The position numbers were made by a program, and so were the translations under genes. A stretch of 64,000 nt of DNA, taken from Roseiarcus sp963782255 (GTDB lineage Bacteria > Pseudomonadota > Alphaproteobacteria > Rhizobiales > Beijerinckiaceae). The notes beneath the pieces were generated by a model. That model did not search any database. It was not told the DNA's origin and saw only the letters and a program-made list of their open reading frames with translations. Below are positions 1 to 8,387 of the stretch, in pieces; position 1 is the stretch's first letter; every line of letters starts with the position of its first letter. The stretch covers positions 2,666,001 through 2,730,000 of the forward strand of contig CAWAIS010000001.1 of NCBI GenBank assembly GCA_963782255.1, read 5' to 3'.

Positions 1-25
1 CACGCCGACTTTTCGCACGGTCTGC
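1..25 (+). repeat. Right terminal repeat of a second IS1182 copy
   Basis: These 25 bases are identical, on the same strand, to 30410-30434, the right terminal inverted repeat of the IS1182-family element at 28790-30434. The end read inward is GCAGACCGTGCGAAAA, which pairs with the left end of that element. A second copy of the IS therefore ends here and lies outside the window. The IS66 remnant begins within a few bases of it. Confidence 0.8.
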
Positions 26-38
26 AGAGCGTAAGCAC

Positions 39-248
39 GTGTCGGAGGAAGAAGTTCCCGCGCGGCGAGTTGAGATTTTCACTGGCGCGGGACGGCGGCG
101 AAGTTGGAGCGCCAGAGAGAAGGCGGCGATTGTCGCCGAGAGCTTCGAGGAAGGGGTTCGGGCCTGCCATGTCGCGCGTCGTCATGGCCTGACGCCGCAG
201 CAGTTGTTCGCTTGGCGCCGAGGCTGCCGGGCTGACCTCACGACATAG
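39..248 (+). pseudogene. tnpA: IS66 TnpA fragment
   Basis: A 69-residue product, read from GTG, carries the helix-turn-helix typical of IS66 TnpA (RRRSWSAREKAAIVAESF, then HVARRHGLTPQQLFAWRR). Complete TnpA proteins are roughly 110-140 residues. The reading ends right after the recognition-helix region, and the following IS66 gene, tnpB, is absent: TnpC starts only 58 bases later. An internal deletion joining tnpA to the start of tnpC is the simplest reading. It is probably not functional. Confidence 0.65.
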
Positions 249-306
249 TGAATCAGGGCGAGCAATACCGTCGCAAAGCCCCGCGAATCATGGTCTCGTC
301 ACGACT

Positions 307-1655
307 ATGCCGCAGGCCGTCGACGCGCTTCCCGACGATCCCGAAACACTGAAGGCGATGCTGATCGCCGAGCAGATCCGTAGCGAACGGCTGGCCCAGA
401 TCATCAAGGAATTGCAGCGCCATCGCTTCGGGCGTCGCGCCGAGACGTTGTCGGAGGATCAATTGCTGCTCGCGCTCGAAGACCTCGAGCAGAAAGAGGC
501 GGGCGCGGCTGCGGAAGCCGAGGCAAGATCTCCCACTGAGCGGGCGACGGCGACGCGCAAGCGGCGCGCGAACCGTGGAGCTTTGCCGCCGCATCTGCAG
601 CGCCTCGAGACGATTGTCGACGTCAAGGACAAATCCTGTCCCTGCTGCAGGGGCAAGCTTCACCAGATTGGCGAGGACGTCAGCGAGAAGCTCGATATCG
701 TGCCGGCGCAGTTCCGGGTGCTGGTCGTGCGCCGACCCAAATACGCCTGCCGCGCATGCGAGGACGTCGTCGTCCAATCGCCGGCCCCGGCGCGGCTGAT
801 CGAAGGCGGCCTGCCGACGGGAAGCAACGGTCGCGCACGTGCTCGTCGCCAAATATGCCGATCACTTGCCGCTCTACCGCCAGGCGCAGATTTACGAGCG
901 CCAGGGCGTTCGCCTCGATCGCTCGACGCTCGCCGACTGGGTCGGACGCGCTGCGTTCCATTTGCGGCCCATCCACGAGCGCATTCTCGCGCATCTCCGG
1001 TCATCGACGAAGCTATTTGCCGACGAGACGACGGCGCCGGTGCTCGATCCGGGCCGCGGGCGCACCAAGACTGGCCAGCTTTGGGCCTATGCGCGAGACG
1101 ACAGGCCCTGGGGCGGATCGGCCCCGCCGGCGGTCGCCTATGTCTATGCGCCCGACCGCAAGGCGTCGCAGCCAATCGCGCATCTTGCCGGCTTTAAGGG
1201 CGTTCTTCAGGTCGACGGCTACGCTGGCTATCGCGCCCTTGCTGAAAAGGGCGAGGTGAGCCTCGCGTTCTGCTGGTCGCATGTGAGACGGCGGTTCGTT
1301 GAACTCGCCGTCGGCGGCGCCTCACCGATCGCCGCCGAAGCGCTCCAGCGCATCGCGGCGCTCTATCGAAACGAGAACGACATTCGCGGCAGAGCGCCTG
1401 ACGAGCGGCGCGACATTCGCCAGGCCAGAACTCGACCGCTCATCGCCGATCTCGAGCCGTGGCTGCGCGAGAAGCTCGGCCTCATCAGCCAGAAGAGTAA
1501 ACTCGCCGAGGCGATCCGCTATGCGCTCGCGCGTTGGGAGGGCCTTACCCGGTTCCTCGACGACGGCCGAATCGAGATCGACTCCAACACGGTCGAGCGC
1601 TCGATCAGACCCATCGCCCTTAATCGCAAGAATGCGCTCTTCGCCGGCTCCGACG
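307..1655 (+). pseudogene. tnpC: IS66 transposase TnpC, 5' part, frameshifted and interrupted
   Basis: The N-terminal part (307 to about 818) shows the coiled-coil and zinc-binding region (SCPCCRGKLHQIGEDVSEKL, YACRAC). The DDE domain continues in another frame (LVAKYADHLPLYRQAQIYER, FADETTAPVLDPGRGRTKTG, VERSIRPIALNRKNALFAGS). The frames join if one G is removed from the GGG at 819-821: ACGGAAGCAACG would give the usual TEAT, and the DNA reads ACGGGAAGC. The reading stops being IS66 at 1655, in the middle of the FAGSDGG motif. The remainder lies at 4241-4355. The gene is broken twice. Confidence 0.85.
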
Positions 1656-1676
1656 AGGGGGCTTCATACTGCTCAT
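1656..1676 (-). other. Detached 5' end of the accessory gene (start codon MSSMKPP)
   Basis: Read on the minus strand, this stretch gives ATG AGC AGT ATG AAG CCC CCT. It is preceded by AAGGA with a 9-nt spacing, and that AAGGA overlaps the recombinase stop codon TAA at 1691-1689. In the integrated state the frame runs on into IS66 antisense. If the ends are joined at GACG, it continues in frame into the open frame at 4240-3794 and supplies the start that gene lacks. The predicted circular-form product has 155 residues. The joining is an inference; the frame match was read codon by codon. Confidence 0.7.
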
Positions 1677-1688
1677 CTCGTCATGTCC

Positions 1689-3752
1689 TTATATCTCAAA
1701 GAGATTTTTCTGGTGATAGTCAGACGGCGGCGGGCGTCGCGACCGCCGAGCGCTGGCTTCGCGCCGAACGGTCTCGCGCGCCAACTCGGCATGGGGGATT
1801 ATCCAGGGCGCGCCCTTGCACGGCTGGCTCGCGGAAAGCGCTCGTTCGGCGATCAAGCGACGCACGGTTGACGTACTGACGTCGAGGATCGCGGCGGCTT
1901 CATTGATCGTGGCCTCGCCGCGCTCGGCCCGTTCCCCCGGTCGATGAATTGCGATGCCGTTCTGATGACGCAGCGAGCAGACACTGCCGCGGGTCCAACT
2001 GTGGTCGTGGCTCGTCGTTTTTCCCGATCGATTGAGAACCATGGCGATCGCGTGATCGGGCATGTGACGGGCCAATGCGCGCAAGAGGTCGACGATGTCA
2101 GCGTCGGTGACCCATCGCGTGTGGCCGAACTTGTTTTTCTTCACGTCGAGGCGCGTGTGATCTCCACCTTGCCAATGAATGACAAGCTCGAGGCTATAGC
2201 CGACGACGTCGACGACAATTTCGGAGATGACCGTGCGGATAATTTTCTTGCGCGTCTCGGCCGTAGCGCCTGGGCTGTCCCAGGCTTGTGTTAGATCTCG
2301 GCCCAACATCATGAGGCGGCCTCGATCCGCGACGGAAAGAGCCTCCGCCTGTTCGGCGCCGAGTTGGTCGAGTTCGGCTTCGAGATTGCGCACCACGACC
2401 AGCCGCTCGTTCCAACGTCGCTCCAGCTCGCCAGCTACGAGCCGATTGTCCGGATCGGCTGCATCGTACTGACGCTGAGCACGGGCCGCCTCATAGCGGG
2501 CTTGCTGAAGCGCGAATTCGAGCTGTCCTTGCTTCTCCGAGCGCCTATGACTACGGGCGTCAATCGCCGCCAAGGCCGCCTCCACACCCAGGGGCTGGAG
2601 GCGATCGAGCACCTCCTTGGCGACCATCCGGTCCGCACGCATTCCGCTGAAGCTGATGCAACGGGCCGCCGCCAGATGAGAGAACGCACCGACGCATTGG
2701 TAGCGTGCGGCCCCGTCGCTGTAGCGGACACGAAGCTTTCGTCCGCACCGCGCGCAACGAAAGAGACCGACCAGCAGAGCTTCACCGCGGCGAATGGCGC
2801 CGCGGCTCATGAACCGTTTGCCGTTGGCGTTGTCGGCGATCAGGGTCTGATTCCTCTCGAAATCGGTCCAGGAAATATAGCCCTCGTGGTGATCGGGGAT
2901 CAAAACGCCCCAGCTTCTCCAATCGCGCTGCATATTCCGTAGGACGTGCTTTCGCCCGTTCTCGATGACGACGCGCGTCGTTCGACGCCCGAAGGCGTAG
3001 GCGCCGGCGTAGACCGGGTTGGTCAGAATATGATGCACGGTCGAGTACACCGGCGTTTTCCAGACGATCCGCTCGGCAGCGGTTCCAACCGTCAAAACAG
3101 GCAACGGAATCTTCTCTTGCCTGAACCACACGAGCACTTGCCGGATTGATTGGAGTTCCGCGTACCTGCGAAACACCAGGCCGATGGCTTCCTGGACGCG
3201 CCGATCGGGATCCTTTTCGATCAGATCGCGCCCCGTCTTCACGTAGCCCACGGCCACGGTCAAGAAGAGCTCGCCGCGACGCGCCTTCTGCTTCATCGCT
3301 TCGATGGAGCGCTGGCGGAAGACCGACAGCTCCATTTCGCTCATCGTCCCTTTCATGCCGAGCAACAACCGGTCGTTCGGCGAAGCAGGATCGTATACGC
3401 CGTCTTCGTCGACGATGATCGTGCCGACCAGGCCGCAAAACTCCAGAAGGGTGTGCCAGTCACGCCCGTTGCGGGCCAGGCGCGACGCCTCGACCGACAT
3501 GACAGCGCCGACGCGCCCCTCACAGATCGCCGCGAGCAGCCTCTCGAAGCCCGGGCGTCTGACGCCGCCAGCCGATCGGCCCAGGTCGTCGTCGATGACC
3601 TCCACGTCCTGCCAGCCAAGCAATCTCGCTCTGTCGGCAAGGCCATATTGTCGACGCTGGCTCTCCAGATTGTGAGCGACTTGCTCAGCCGTCGATTGCC
3701 GGACGTAGACAACTGCGCTGCGAGCCAGATGTTCAGGCGAAATCTTCGTCAT
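1689..3752 (-). CDS. Large serine recombinase
   Basis: This 687-residue protein should catalyse integration and excision of its element through a 5'-phosphoserine link. Residues 12-160 form the resolvase domain with catalytic Ser20 in VVYVRQSTAEQ and the arginine cluster SRLARNGRDW. A recombinase domain follows (about 180-290). A zinc ribbon is near 325-365 (LFRCARCGRKLRVRYSDG, then QCVGAF and ARCISF) and a coiled coil near 405-480. An excisionase-like helix-turn-helix is near 615-660 (INEAAAILDVSTSTVRRLIA). Its start overlaps the 63-residue gene by 20 bases, which points to coupled translation. It appears intact. Confidence 0.9.
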   Translation of the reverse strand: MTKISPEHLARSAVVYVRQSTAEQVAHNLESQRRQYGLADRARLLGWQDVEVIDDDLGRSAGGVRRPGFERLLAAICEGRVGAVMSVEASRLARNGRDWHTLLEFCGLVGTIIVDEDGVYDPASPNDRLLLGMKGTMSEMELSVFRQRSIEAMKQKARRGELFLTVAVGYVKTGRDLIEKDPDRRVQEAIGLVFRRYAELQSIRQVLVWFRQEKIPLPVLTVGTAAERIVWKTPVYSTVHHILTNPVYAGAYAFGRRTTRVVIENGRKHVLRNMQRDWRSWGVLIPDHHEGYISWTDFERNQTLIADNANGKRFMSRGAIRRGEALLVGLFRCARCGRKLRVRYSDGAARYQCVGAFSHLAAARCISFSGMRADRMVAKEVLDRLQPLGVEAALAAIDARSHRRSEKQGQLEFALQQARYEAARAQRQYDAADPDNRLVAGELERRWNERLVVVRNLEAELDQLGAEQAEALSVADRGRLMMLGRDLTQAWDSPGATAETRKKIIRTVISEIVVDVVGYSLELVIHWQGGDHTRLDVKKNKFGHTRWVTDADIVDLLRALARHMPDHAIAMVLNRSGKTTSHDHSWTRGSVCSLRHQNGIAIHRPGERAERGEATINEAAAILDVSTSTVRRLIAERALSASQPCKGAPWIIPHAELARETVRREASARRSRRPPPSDYHQKNLFEI

Positions 3753-3924
3753 CGCACGTCTCCGCTCGGTTCGCGGGCGCCTTCTCCGGCGTGCTATTCA
3801 TCGCTTCGACCAACAGCGCCTGCAGTAAATCCAGCGCCTCTCGTCGCTCGGTCTCCGTGAGTTGGCTCACCGGCGGCGAGGGCTCGAAAAGATCCTTTTG
3901 CGGCAGGGTCCAATGTCTCGCCAT
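3733..3924 (-). CDS. Small accessory protein of the recombinase element
   Basis: A 63-residue protein of unknown function (MARHWTLPQKDLFEPSPPV, then an acidic, Leu-rich helix LTETERREALDLLQALLVE). A GGAGG lies six bases before the ATG. It overlaps the end of the accessory gene upstream and runs 20 bases into the recombinase gene, so the three genes form one unit. The QKDLFE string resembles the recombinase C-terminal end QKNLFEI, which may be chance or a shared binding peptide. I do not recognise a named family. Confidence 0.6.
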   Translation of the reverse strand: MARHWTLPQKDLFEPSPPVSQLTETERREALDLLQALLVEAMNSTPEKAPANRAETCDDEDFA

Positions 3925-4135
3925 TCGCGCCTCCTTCGCCGGGGACGGCGTTCCCCGCCGATGAGGCTAGGATCGAATCCAGGAAGGCTCGAAGAGCGCG
4001 AAGCTGGGCGACGGAAATGCAGGGAGCTTCAACGACCTTGACGTTTGCGGCGTCCGACTGCGTCATCCACTCCGGAACGAGAAACGAATCGCCTCGCTCC
4101 GTGCGGAGCGTCAGATGACGAGCCCCGCCATGCAT
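3794..4135 (-). CDS. Accessory protein of the recombinase element, start lost on integration
   Basis: From the first available ATG the product has 113 residues (MHGGARHLTLRTERGDSFLV, then PEWMTQS and a C-terminal helix ISVAQLRALRAFLDSI). The frame stays open upstream to the element end and encodes REVVVSYPFHPLFEKPAIVV. That YPFHPL segment looks like the conserved start of small proteins that accompany such recombinases (DUF5372-like by memory, not verified). No ATG, GTG or TTG precedes it before a TGA in IS66 sequence. A start exists only when the element ends are joined. The integrated copy is therefore N-terminally truncated or silent. Confidence 0.6.
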   Translation of the reverse strand: MHGGARHLTLRTERGDSFLVPEWMTQSDAANVKVVEAPCISVAQLRALRAFLDSILASSAGNAVPGEGGANGETLDPAAKGSFRALAAGEPTHGDRATRGAGFTAGAVGRSDE

Positions 4136-4240
4136 CTGATCGGCGACGACAATGGCCGGCTTCTCGAATAGCGGATGGAAGGGATAGGAGACGACGACCT
4201 CACGGCCCAGACTCCCGGCATCATGGCGTCGCGTCGGACG

Positions 4241-4355
4241 GCGGCGGAGAAAACTGGGCGGTCATCGCCTCGCTGGTCGAAAGCTGCAAGCTCAACGGGG
4301 TTGACCCTCACGTCTATCTCGCCGACACACTCGCCAAGATCGTCAACGGCCAGCT
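4241..4355 (+). pseudogene. tnpC: IS66 TnpC, 3' fragment
   Basis: The codons continue the interrupted transposase: GGENWAVIASLVESCKLNGV, then DPHVYLADTLAKIVNG. The usual end of the family, an N-G-H-P-x(n)-L-L-P-W-A-Y tail, is missing; after NGQ the frame reads unrelated residues to a stop at 4398. The minus strand from about 4355 rightward is coding for the large broken gene, so this is the edge of the IS66 remnant. Confidence 0.8.
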
Positions 4356-6811
4356 AGTCTCTGCGTCTTTGACAGACATGCCGATCCGGAAATGGTGATT
4401 GCCGCGATTGAACAGCCAGGCATGCTTTGCGGTCGGTTCGGTGGGTTCAAGCGATCCAAAGATGGCCTTCAGCGGTTGAAGCGATGCAGCGTCCGTCGAC
4501 CAATGAGCATCGGAGAAGGCTTCGTGTCTGTCGATCAAGTTACGCAGTTTCTCTCGGAACGCGATGCGATCGTCGCCAGAGAAATGTGTTACGGCTTCCT
4601 CCAGGCTCTCGCTCGCGCCGACGCGCCACTTCGGGTCAAAATTGCCCCATAGCTCCAACAAGGTCGCCCAGCGGCAGGCATCTTGCCCGGCTCTGGCGAG
4701 AAGCTGCTCGCCGATGATCACATACGCCTGCGCGACACCCTGCTGCGTGAGAGGTTCCGGGTCGCTCAGGGAATAGTCCCGCCAGCGCGGCACCTCCGAT
4801 GAGTTAGAAGTCCCGTAGTCGGTCGGCGCTATGTCAAGAAGGAGGTTCCAGCCCACCCGGTCGAAGCGCTTAATTATCGCGTCTAGGACCCGAAGCCGCT
4901 GTTCGGCTGTAGCGTATGTCTGGGGAAACCAAGGAAGGAAGATGCGCCGCAGCGAGGCGCGGGGCCGATTGAGGAGTTTGCCGCCAGGATCGACGTTAGC
5001 GAGTTCTTGCTAAAAGCAGGGCGCTCGTGCCCAAATGATTGGGACTCCAACTGAGCAGCTCAAGCGCCCAAAGCAAGTCGGAGAGAAATTCTTTCGCATG
5101 AAGGAAGCCCTCGTCGCTCCGAAAGAGCGGTGCCATCGGGCTTGGCTTCTTATCGAGGGCATTGTCGAGGCCTTCGAGAAAGGTTGCCGGTGCCGCTTCG
5201 GCCAGATTCCGAAAATCATCGGAAAGTGACCACCACACGCGTTCGTCAGCATCGGACAGAAGGCGCCCCACAGCGCGAGCGCTACGCTCGGATGCATCGG
5301 ACACGCCGCTCGCACGATCGGGAAAAATGCCAAGCGCGATCATTGTCTCGCTCAGTCCCCGGCGCAATTCGTCAGAGGGCAGCTTGGGCGGTTCCCCGTT
5401 GAACTTCCAGCGATCGTCTGTACTCGCGTCAAAGTTCGGGTCCGGCTCGCCCAGCACCCGCAGGAAGCTTTGCTCCAGCATATCCAGATGGTGCGCCGTA
5501 ACGTGCGAGCCGAGAAGGAACCAGGCGTCGCGAAGCGAAGCCAGCTTCCATACCGACCCCGAGCGTCGGAGGGGTCCGTCGAAAGTGGCGGCAGACGGGG
5601 CAAGCTCCGCCCCCAAGTCGCTGTACTGTCGGCCGCTCAGCCGTTCGAGGATCTCGCGATCGGCGGGGTGATCTTCGCGCCAGGCCCCTGCGAGCATAGC
5701 TGCGATGAGTCTTGGCGATATTGTCGGTCGAGCCCATTCCGGTAGAGTCGCCGGGCGCCGTCAAGATGCGCCTCAAAACCGTCAGACTTCGTCCACACTG
5801 GCCCGCGAATCGACGGGCATCGAACATTGAAAGGCCCATCGCGCCAAGCTCGTATTCGACGGTGTGCCGCCAGGGGCGCGGCAACCGCATGACGTTAGCC
5901 GGCGATCCAATGTCAGACCCGTAGGCGGCATAAACGTGGTGACCATCGGCGACCAGCGCTGCGGCGACGCCTGGATCGCCGCCGTTCAGGACGACAATCA
6001 GTTTTGGGCCAAGGCCGATGAGCTGACGAGCGACATCGTCAGATTGAGCTGCAAGAATGCGGCTCTCCCAGAATATCCGATGATTCAGCGGAAGTTGCCC
6101 GACAGTGGCGTGGAGAAATGCCATCGCCTCCGCTGCCGCTTCGGCTTGAACAGACAGCACGCTTTCGGGTTCGTTGAGCCAGCGCAGTACTGCGATCACT
6201 TGGTCGTCGCGGTCCGCGAGGATCAGCCCCTCACTCAGGGCGGGAATGGTCGCGCGCGACCATTCGTTCCAGACTTCGCCAAGATTCCGTAAGCCTTCCG
6301 GCCGACGATTGATGCGAACCGCCAGCCAGTCGGCCACCCCAGGATAAAGCTCGAGCCAGTGGACAAGCACGTCCCCGTCGACGACACGTACGTCGCGCCA
6401 TACATGCTCAGCCCGTCGCTCCGCCGCCCAAACGTCCTTTTGCGGCCAGCGCTGTGGCGTGAGGAAGAAGAAGCAGGTTTCTGGCGGTTTGACCCCAAGC
6501 GGATTGGCGGTTCGCTTGACGTAGTCGGCTTGGGCTTTCCGTTCGATCTGCGCTCGTTGAGCGCCAATTTCCCAAACGGACTTACCAGCTGGAATATACG
6601 GTGAATCGCTTGGGGCGTCGCACACCCCGTCCCAACCTGGGTATTGGATGCTTTCATCGGAGGGAAACCGGAGCGCCGTGGGTCCATCGGTGGCGAGGAT
6701 GAGGCGGCTGACAAGTTCGGGCGCCTTGGCTTGGCCGTCACGCGTTCCGCCCCACTGTGCTAAATCATGCGCTTCGATCCAACGCATAGGCCGGCCAGGC
6801 CTCGGGTCCAT
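4350..6811 (-). pseudogene. Large defence-like protein, two frameshifts and 3' truncation
   Basis: Three minus-strand frames join into one protein of over 800 residues. The start is MDPRPGRPMRWIEAHDLAQW (6811), or the internal MRW at 6787. Frame 1 reads to about 5712, where one base is missing (DNIAKT then IAAMLAGAW). Frame 2 reads to about 5009, where one extra A gives a stop (LLLA then ELANVDPGGKLL). Frame 3 runs to about 4355 and is cut off by IS66. The N-terminal part (VWEIGAQRAQIERKAQADYV, FFFLTPQRWPQKDVW, then DGDVLVHWLELYPG) resembles nuclease-like domains of large STAND-type proteins. No Walker A is visible. The defence role is an inference from family memory. Confidence 0.6.
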
Positions 6812-7150
6812 CGAGCCGCATCGCTAAGCGCCAGATTTCGGACCACTGAGGCCTCACCGATCGCGTCGCCGGGGCTCACCGAGCCGAAGACGGCTTTTGC
6901 CCTTCGAGGGCGCAGCCGAGCCCGTGACCGCCTCGCCGATTGGCCTTGGGCCAAACCCGCCAGCCTCACAGCGTCGGCGAAGGCGGCCTCGGCGCTCTCG
7001 CGTTCTGGGGGACGGCTGGGAGGCCCCCGCCTGGCGGGCGCATCGGGTCAAGGCCGTCCGGCGAGCGCGGCGCGGGCCGCGCCGGCGAGCGCATGGGCTC
7101 ACGGACTCCCGCCGATCGCCGTCAGGCCACGCCGGGGAGCGCCCGCCACA
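6812..7150. other. Gene-less GC-rich stretch
   Basis: About 340 bases lie upstream of the broken defence-like gene. Open frames on both strands here have only Arg/Ala/Pro-rich low-complexity products and no recognisable domain. I see no RNA gene. The stretch ends at the AT-rich direct repeats starting at 7151. Confidence 0.5.
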
Positions 7151-7189
7151 TTTTATATTTAATTGTGGCGTTTTATACGTAATTGTGGC
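7151..7189 (+). repeat. Two AT-rich 19-bp direct repeats
   Basis: TTTTATATTTAATTGTGGC (7151-7169) and TTTTATACGTAATTGTGGC (7171-7189) follow one another with a 20-bp period. They share TTTTATA-N2-TAATTGTGGC. An inverted relative, TTTT-N7-ATTGTGGC read on the minus strand, lies at 8247-8265. Such repeats could be ends of a transposon bound by its transposase, or operator sites. Confidence 0.6.
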
Positions 7190-7231
7190 AAGCATGCTAT
7201 CCTAGCGATAGGTGATACTTATCTGTTCTAA

Positions 7232-8169
7232 GAGCCCGTCCGGGAACTTAACGAATCGTTGGAATCGCTTATGATTTAAGGAAGGCGGCCCGAATCGCTT
7301 GGGGGGGTCGCTGATGTGGACCAACGAAAATCGCGCTCGCTACGACCGCAGTCGGCTGCGCTATCCGAGCGATCTGACCGACGCGGAATGGGCGCATGTC
7401 GAGCCGTTCATTCCACCGGCCAAGCGCGGCGGCAACCGACGTCATGTCGATGAGCGCGAGGTCGTCAACGGCCTGATGTATGTCCTGAGCACCGGCTGCC
7501 AATGGCGCGCCGTGCCGAAGGACCTGCCGCCGCGTTCGACGCTTTACGATTACTTCGATCGCTGGAGTTGGGACGGCACGCTCGATCGCATCCACGACGC
7601 GCTCTACGTGAAGTGTCGCGAAGCGGCCGCTCGCGAGGCGAGCCCGACCGCCGCGATCATCGACAGCCAGAGCGTCAAGAGCGCGGAAAAAGGGGGACCT
7701 GCATCGATCCGGCGGGTTACGACGCCGGCAAGAAAATCATGGGCAAAAAGCGCCACATCCTCGTCGATACGCAGGGCCTGTTGATGCATGCGATCGTCCA
7801 CGCCGCCGACATCCAGGACCGCGACGGCGGCGCGGCGCTGATGGCGACCTTGTTCGGCGCCTTTCCGTTCCTGACCAGGCTCTTTGCCGACGGCGGCTAT
7901 CGAGGGCCGCAATTTCAGACCGCCATCGGACGAACTCTGGCGCGCGTGAAGGTCGAGATCGTCAAGCGATCGGATCAGGCCAAGGCCTTCGTCGTCCTGC
8001 CCAAGCGCTGGATCGGCGAACGCACCTTTGCCTGGCTCGGCCGCTGCCGACGGCTGGCCAAGGACTGGGAATGCCTCAACCGCAAGGCGCTCGCGTTCCT
8101 CCGCCTCGCTTCCATCCGCCTCATGCTGCGAAAACTATGCAATCCCACATGATGTTTCCGGACAAACTC
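7232..8169 (+). mobile_element. IS5-family (IS427-like) insertion sequence
   Basis: The 938-bp element has terminal repeats GAGCCCGTCCGGGAAC (left) and GAGTTTGTCCGGAAAC (right, inverted), 12 of 16 identical. A 3-bp TAA target duplication flanks it (7229-7231 and 8170-8172). It splits a sequence whose outer parts carry inverted copies of the ATTGTGGC repeat. Confidence 0.85.
7314..8152 (+). CDS. IS5-family transposase, two frames joined by -1 frameshift
   Basis: The first frame (from ATG 7314; a TTG at 7299 is also open) gives MWTNENRARYDRSRLRYPSD, the DUF4096-type N-terminal domain, and AAIIDSQSVKSAEKG with the first catalytic Asp. The second frame gives DPAGYDAGKKIMGKKRHILV, FADGGYRGPQF (second Asp) and PKRWIGERTFAWLGRCRRLA (the Glu). 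The frames meet at AAAAAGGGGG (7687-7696), and the change is -1. That matches the programmed frameshift used by this IS group, so the gene may be functional even though neither frame is complete. Product about 279 residues. Confidence 0.85.
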
Positions 8170-8246
8170 TAATAAGACTGTCTCGCGTAAGAGACGTCGG
8201 CTGAACGCTTCGACGGAAACTCTCAACACGAATATTAGGCTTACTT

Positions 8247-8265
8247 GCCACAATCGTCCGCAAAA
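8247..8265 (-). repeat. Inverted relative of the 7151 repeats
   Basis: On the minus strand this reads TTTTGCGGACGATTGTGGC, sharing TTTT and ATTGTGGC at the same spacing with the two direct repeats at 7151-7189. With the IS5 removed, the repeats face each other about 150 bases apart. Confidence 0.5.
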
Positions 8266-8387
8266 AACGTGTCCTACCTATAGTGGAGAGCTTATACGGT
8301 TTCCGCCTGATTGACTCGGCGTGGGTTGGATTCCCGTCGCGGTTAAGTGCTGGTAGATGGAACGGCCATGATTCGCGGGAGGCGGGC

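Larger units (their letters stand above)
1652..4240 (-). mobile_element. Serine-recombinase integrative element inserted in IS66 tnpC
   Basis: About 2.6 kb separates two halves of one IS66 codon string. Left of the insert is GGCTCC-GACG and right of it GACG-GCGGCGGAGAAAAC, which rejoined give G-S-D-G-G-G-E-N in frame. GACG is shared by both ends (1652-1655 and 4237-4240) and should contain the crossover core. No inverted repeats are evident, as expected for a large serine recombinase rather than a DDE transposase. The element holds three overlapping minus-strand genes. Joining its ends restores the missing start of the first gene (see the piece at 1656-1676). Confidence 0.85.
31..4355 (+). 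mobile_element. IS66-family remnant, frameshifted and interrupted
   Basis: The remnant holds a shortened TnpA, no TnpB, and a TnpC transposase with a one-base insertion, all on the plus strand. It starts near a GTAAGC at 31, which resembles IS66 tips. TnpC is interrupted at 1655 by a recombinase-bearing element and resumes at 4241. The match to TnpC fades at about 4350, where the minus strand becomes the coding sequence of another gene, so the right tip is lost or unrecognisable. The element cannot move on its own. Confidence 0.75.

Noticed and set aside
4831..5013. Short plus-strand frame near 4.9 kb
   Set aside because: Antisense to the region that bridges two frames of the broken large gene. 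No protein features.
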